In this document: one piece after another, positions 7,368 through 9,251 of the stretch
Numbering within the stretch: position 1 is the first letter of the stretch
How the letters are laid out: each line of letters begins with the position of its first letter
Source of the DNA: an uncultured Eisenbergiella sp.
Lineage (GTDB): Bacteria; Bacillota; Clostridia; Lachnospirales; Lachnospiraceae
Assembly (NCBI GenBank): GCA_948960675.1
Contig: CARDPF010000113.1
Coordinates: 1 to 9,251, forward strand
Reading direction: 5' to 3'
Length of the DNA stretch: 9,251 nt
Position numbers and translations under genes: made by a program
Notes under the pieces: model-generated
Databases searched by the model: none
Told to the model about the DNA's origin: nothing
Seen by the model: the letters and a program-made list of their open reading frames with translations, nothing else

Positions 7368-8729
7368 ATGAATAGTGTAGAGAAGACGACTTTGTTTGAG
7401 AGTATGCCGATTCCGAGGGCGGTGGCGAAGCTGGCGGTTCCCACGATTTTGAGTTCTCTGGTAATGGTATTGTATAATCTTGCGGACACTTATTTTGTGG
7501 GGATGGTCAATGATCCGGTGCAGAATGCGGCGGTTACGCTGGCTGCGCCGCTGCTTTTGGCGTTTAATGCGGTGAACAATCTGTTTGGCGTGGGCAGTTC
7601 GAGCATGATGAGCCGGGCGCTGGGAAGAAAAGATTACGATACCGTGTACAAAAGTTCGGCGTTCGGGTTTTACTGTGCGCTCCTATGTGGAATCCTTTTT
7701 TCGGTGGGTTGTACGGTTTTTGGGCAGCAGCTTTTACGGATTCTGGGTACGGACGCCATGACTGCGGAGGCTACCGGCAGCTACATGTTCTGGACGGTCA
7801 GCTGCGGCGCGGTTCCGGCTATTTTGAATGTGGTATTTGCCTATATGGTCCGTTCCGAAGGGGCGGCCCTGCACGCCAGCATCGGGACCATGAGCGGCTG
7901 TCTGCTCAATATGGTGCTGGATCCGGTTTTTATTTTACCCTGGGGGCTTGGAATGGGGGCGGCCGGCGCCGGACTTGCGACGTTTTTATCCAATTGCGTG
8001 GCGTGCGCCTATTTTCTGGTTTTGCTTTGGATCAAAAGAAAAAATACTTATGTCTGCATCCATCCAAAGAAATTTTGCCTGCAAAAGGATGTGGTACTGG
8101 GAGTGTGCGGCGTAGGGATTCCGGCATCCATCCAGAACCTTCTGAATGTGACGAGCATGACCCTTTTGAATAATTTTATGTCTTCGTTCGGGGCGGATGC
8201 CGTGGCAGCCATGGGGATTGCCCAAAAGATCAACATGATTCCCATGCAGGTTGCGCTGGGCGTATCGCAGGGCATCATGCCTCTGGTCAGCTACAATTAT
8301 TCCAGCAAAAACCACAGGAGAATGAAGGACACGGTCTATTTTACGGCAAAAATCAGTATCGGCTTTACCGTGCTGGTTGCTGTCGGCTATTATGCGGGGG
8401 CTGGCGGGCTGGTTTCCATGTTCATGAAAAATCCCACGATCATTGCCTACGGAACCAGGTTTTTGCGGGGCTTTTGTCTGGGAATGCCGCTGCTGTGCGT
8501 CGATTTTTTAGCGGTGGGTGTGTTTCAGGCGGTGGGCCTTGGGAAAAATGCGCTGGCGTTTGCCGTCATGCGCAAAATTGTCTTGGAAATTCCGGCCCTA
8601 TTCATTTTGAATGCCTTATTTCCGATGTACGGATTGGCGTATGCGCAGTTTACGGCGGAAATCATTCTTGCGGCGACGGCGGTCGTGGTATTGGGAAGGC
8701 TGTTTAAAAAGTTGGAAGCGGGGAAATGA
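7368..8729 (+). CDS. MATE-family multidrug/Na+ (H+) antiporter
   Basis: A 453-residue integral membrane exporter expected to have 12 transmembrane helices arranged as two MatE halves (about 17-175 and 240-400). Recognisable family features are VPTILSSLVMVLYNLADTYF (24-43), with the TM1 acidic residue Asp40, GVGSSSMMSRALGRKD (74-89), and the second-half counterpart GIPASIQNLLNVTSMTLLNN followed by an IAQKINMIPMQ stretch. Length is normal for the family. It probably expels cationic or hydrophobic compounds using an ion gradient; substrate is not predictable, and it most resembles the MepA/DinF-like branch by eye. In-frame ATGs occur at 7350, 7359 and 7368. I chose 7368 because AGGGG lies 9 nt upstream; an automatic annotation might use 7350, adding six residues. 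It follows the MCP gene after about 50 nt with no visible terminator, and its stop overlaps the next gene. Confidence 0.96.
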   Translation: MNSVEKTTLFESMPIPRAVAKLAVPTILSSLVMVLYNLADTYFVGMVNDPVQNAAVTLAAPLLLAFNAVNNLFGVGSSSMMSRALGRKDYDTVYKSSAFGFYCALLCGILFSVGCTVFGQQLLRILGTDAMTAEATGSYMFWTVSCGAVPAILNVVFAYMVRSEGAALHASIGTMSGCLLNMVLDPVFILPWGLGMGAAGAGLATFLSNCVACAYFLVLLWIKRKNTYVCIHPKKFCLQKDVVLGVCGVGIPASIQNLLNVTSMTLLNNFMSSFGADAVAAMGIAQKINMIPMQVALGVSQGIMPLVSYNYSSKNHRRMKDTVYFTAKISIGFTVLVAVGYYAGAGGLVSMFMKNPTIIAYGTRFLRGFCLGMPLLCVDFLAVGVFQAVGLGKNALAFAVMRKIVLEIPALFILNALFPMYGLAYAQFTAEIILAATAVVVLGRLFKKLEAGK

Positions 8730-9251
8730 AGATGCCCCAAAATTTGATTGTCCAGAGTATTTTCAAGGCGGTTCACGAAGGAAAATGGCTTTCTGTCGAA
8801 TACAGGAATAAAGAGGAAAAAATAACCCGGTATTGGCTTGCGGTACAGGGGATTGACATGCGTTACAAAAGTTTGCGGGTAGAGGGGTTTCACCTGGGGG
8901 ATTATACCGTGGCGCCCCTCTGGGTTTATGTGGATTCCATCCTGTCAGCCGTTATTGTGGAGGGCTCTTATTACACGGTGAACCGCAGTCTGGTAGAGGA
9001 AATGGATGCGCATCCTGAAAAATTTGAACCGCTGTTCGGCACGCTGGCAAACCTGAAAGTCCTCAATTACCTGATAGACTGCAACCGCCTGGACGTGCAG
9101 CCCTATCAATGCGATTATTCCCTGGTCTCCCATCTGGACGGGGACAAAATAACGAAAGACGGTTATTACTTAAATGATATACAGTTTTCACAGATTATAA
9201 AAAAATTTCAGGATGAAGCGTTGGAACGGCAGGCCAGGACGAATTACAGGC
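8726..9251 (+). CDS. Hypothetical protein, weakly WYL-like N-terminus, partial at right edge
   Basis: An open frame starts at ATG 8726 and is still open at the window end (175 codons). The start overlaps the MATE stop as ATGA, and a GGGGAA ribosome binding site precedes it; a second in-frame ATG at 8732 is an alternative. Residues 6-85 read as a small beta-rich domain: an initial helix (IVQSIFKAVHEGKWLSVEYR), the stretch TRYWLAVQGIDM and then LRVEGFHLG. The rest (about 86-175) is mixed helical with two Cys residues and no motif I recognise. The pattern of helix, then 'l-s-v-e-Y-r' strand, then ligand-like beta barrel resembles WYL domains, which regulate transcription or occur in nucleic-acid enzymes, but the match is weak. 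It could equally be the N-terminus of a larger enzyme such as a helicase. Coding character is good (steady GC and codon use), so the gene is real; function is not assigned. Confidence 0.8.
   Translation, partial: MKMPQNLIVQSIFKAVHEGKWLSVEYRNKEEKITRYWLAVQGIDMRYKSLRVEGFHLGDYTVAPLWVYVDSILSAVIVEGSYYTVNRSLVEEMDAHPEKFEPLFGTLANLKVLNYLIDCNRLDVQPYQCDYSLVSHLDGDKITKDGYYLNDIQFSQIIKKFQDEALERQARTNYR

Noticed and set aside
6971..7489. Minus-strand open frame of 172 codons spanning the MCP-MATE junction
   Set aside because: It overlaps two strongly supported genes on the other strand and shows no recognisable domain.

Overview
The window looks like chromosome from an anaerobic Gram-positive bacterium of the class Clostridia, probably a Lachnospiraceae-like gut organism. 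This is inferred from a clostridial-type flavodiiron protein carrying C-terminal flavin-reductase and rubredoxin domains, from AGGAG-type ribosome binding sites, from a MepA-like MATE exporter and from moderate GC content. Species cannot be named from this sequence. There are no tRNA or rRNA genes, CRISPR arrays, insertion sequences or other mobile-element hallmarks. Coding density is very high.

The genes form two divergent transcription units back to back around a 229-bp intergenic region (5089-5317). The leftward unit (minus strand) has three genes. The first is a four-domain flavodiiron O2/NO reductase (5088-3298). Ten bases later comes an FRG-domain protein (3287-2034). The third is a large AIPR-family protein (2104 to beyond the left edge), which overlaps the FRG gene by 71 nt. 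FRG and AIPR are families seen in or named for phage-resistance loci, so this pair is the best candidate in the window for an undescribed defence module. Its position directly behind a housekeeping redox gene is unusual.

The rightward unit (plus strand) starts with a FIST-domain sensor (5318-6373). Twelve bases later is a soluble methyl-accepting chemotaxis protein without membrane segments (6386-7318). A MATE-family exporter follows (7368-8729). The last gene overlaps the MATE stop codon as ATGA and runs off the right edge; its N-terminus resembles a WYL-type domain only weakly. FIST plus soluble MCP is a plausible two-protein intracellular chemoreceptor.

The intergenic region holds one sigma70/sigmaA-type promoter for each direction. 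It also holds a near-perfect inverted repeat built on GTTACG, and a third copy of that half-site sits against the -10 box of the flavodiiron promoter. This suggests an operator controlling the leftward unit. Overall the locus pairs oxygen/nitric-oxide detoxification and a putative phage-defence pair on one side with cytoplasmic sensing, chemotaxis signalling and efflux on the other.
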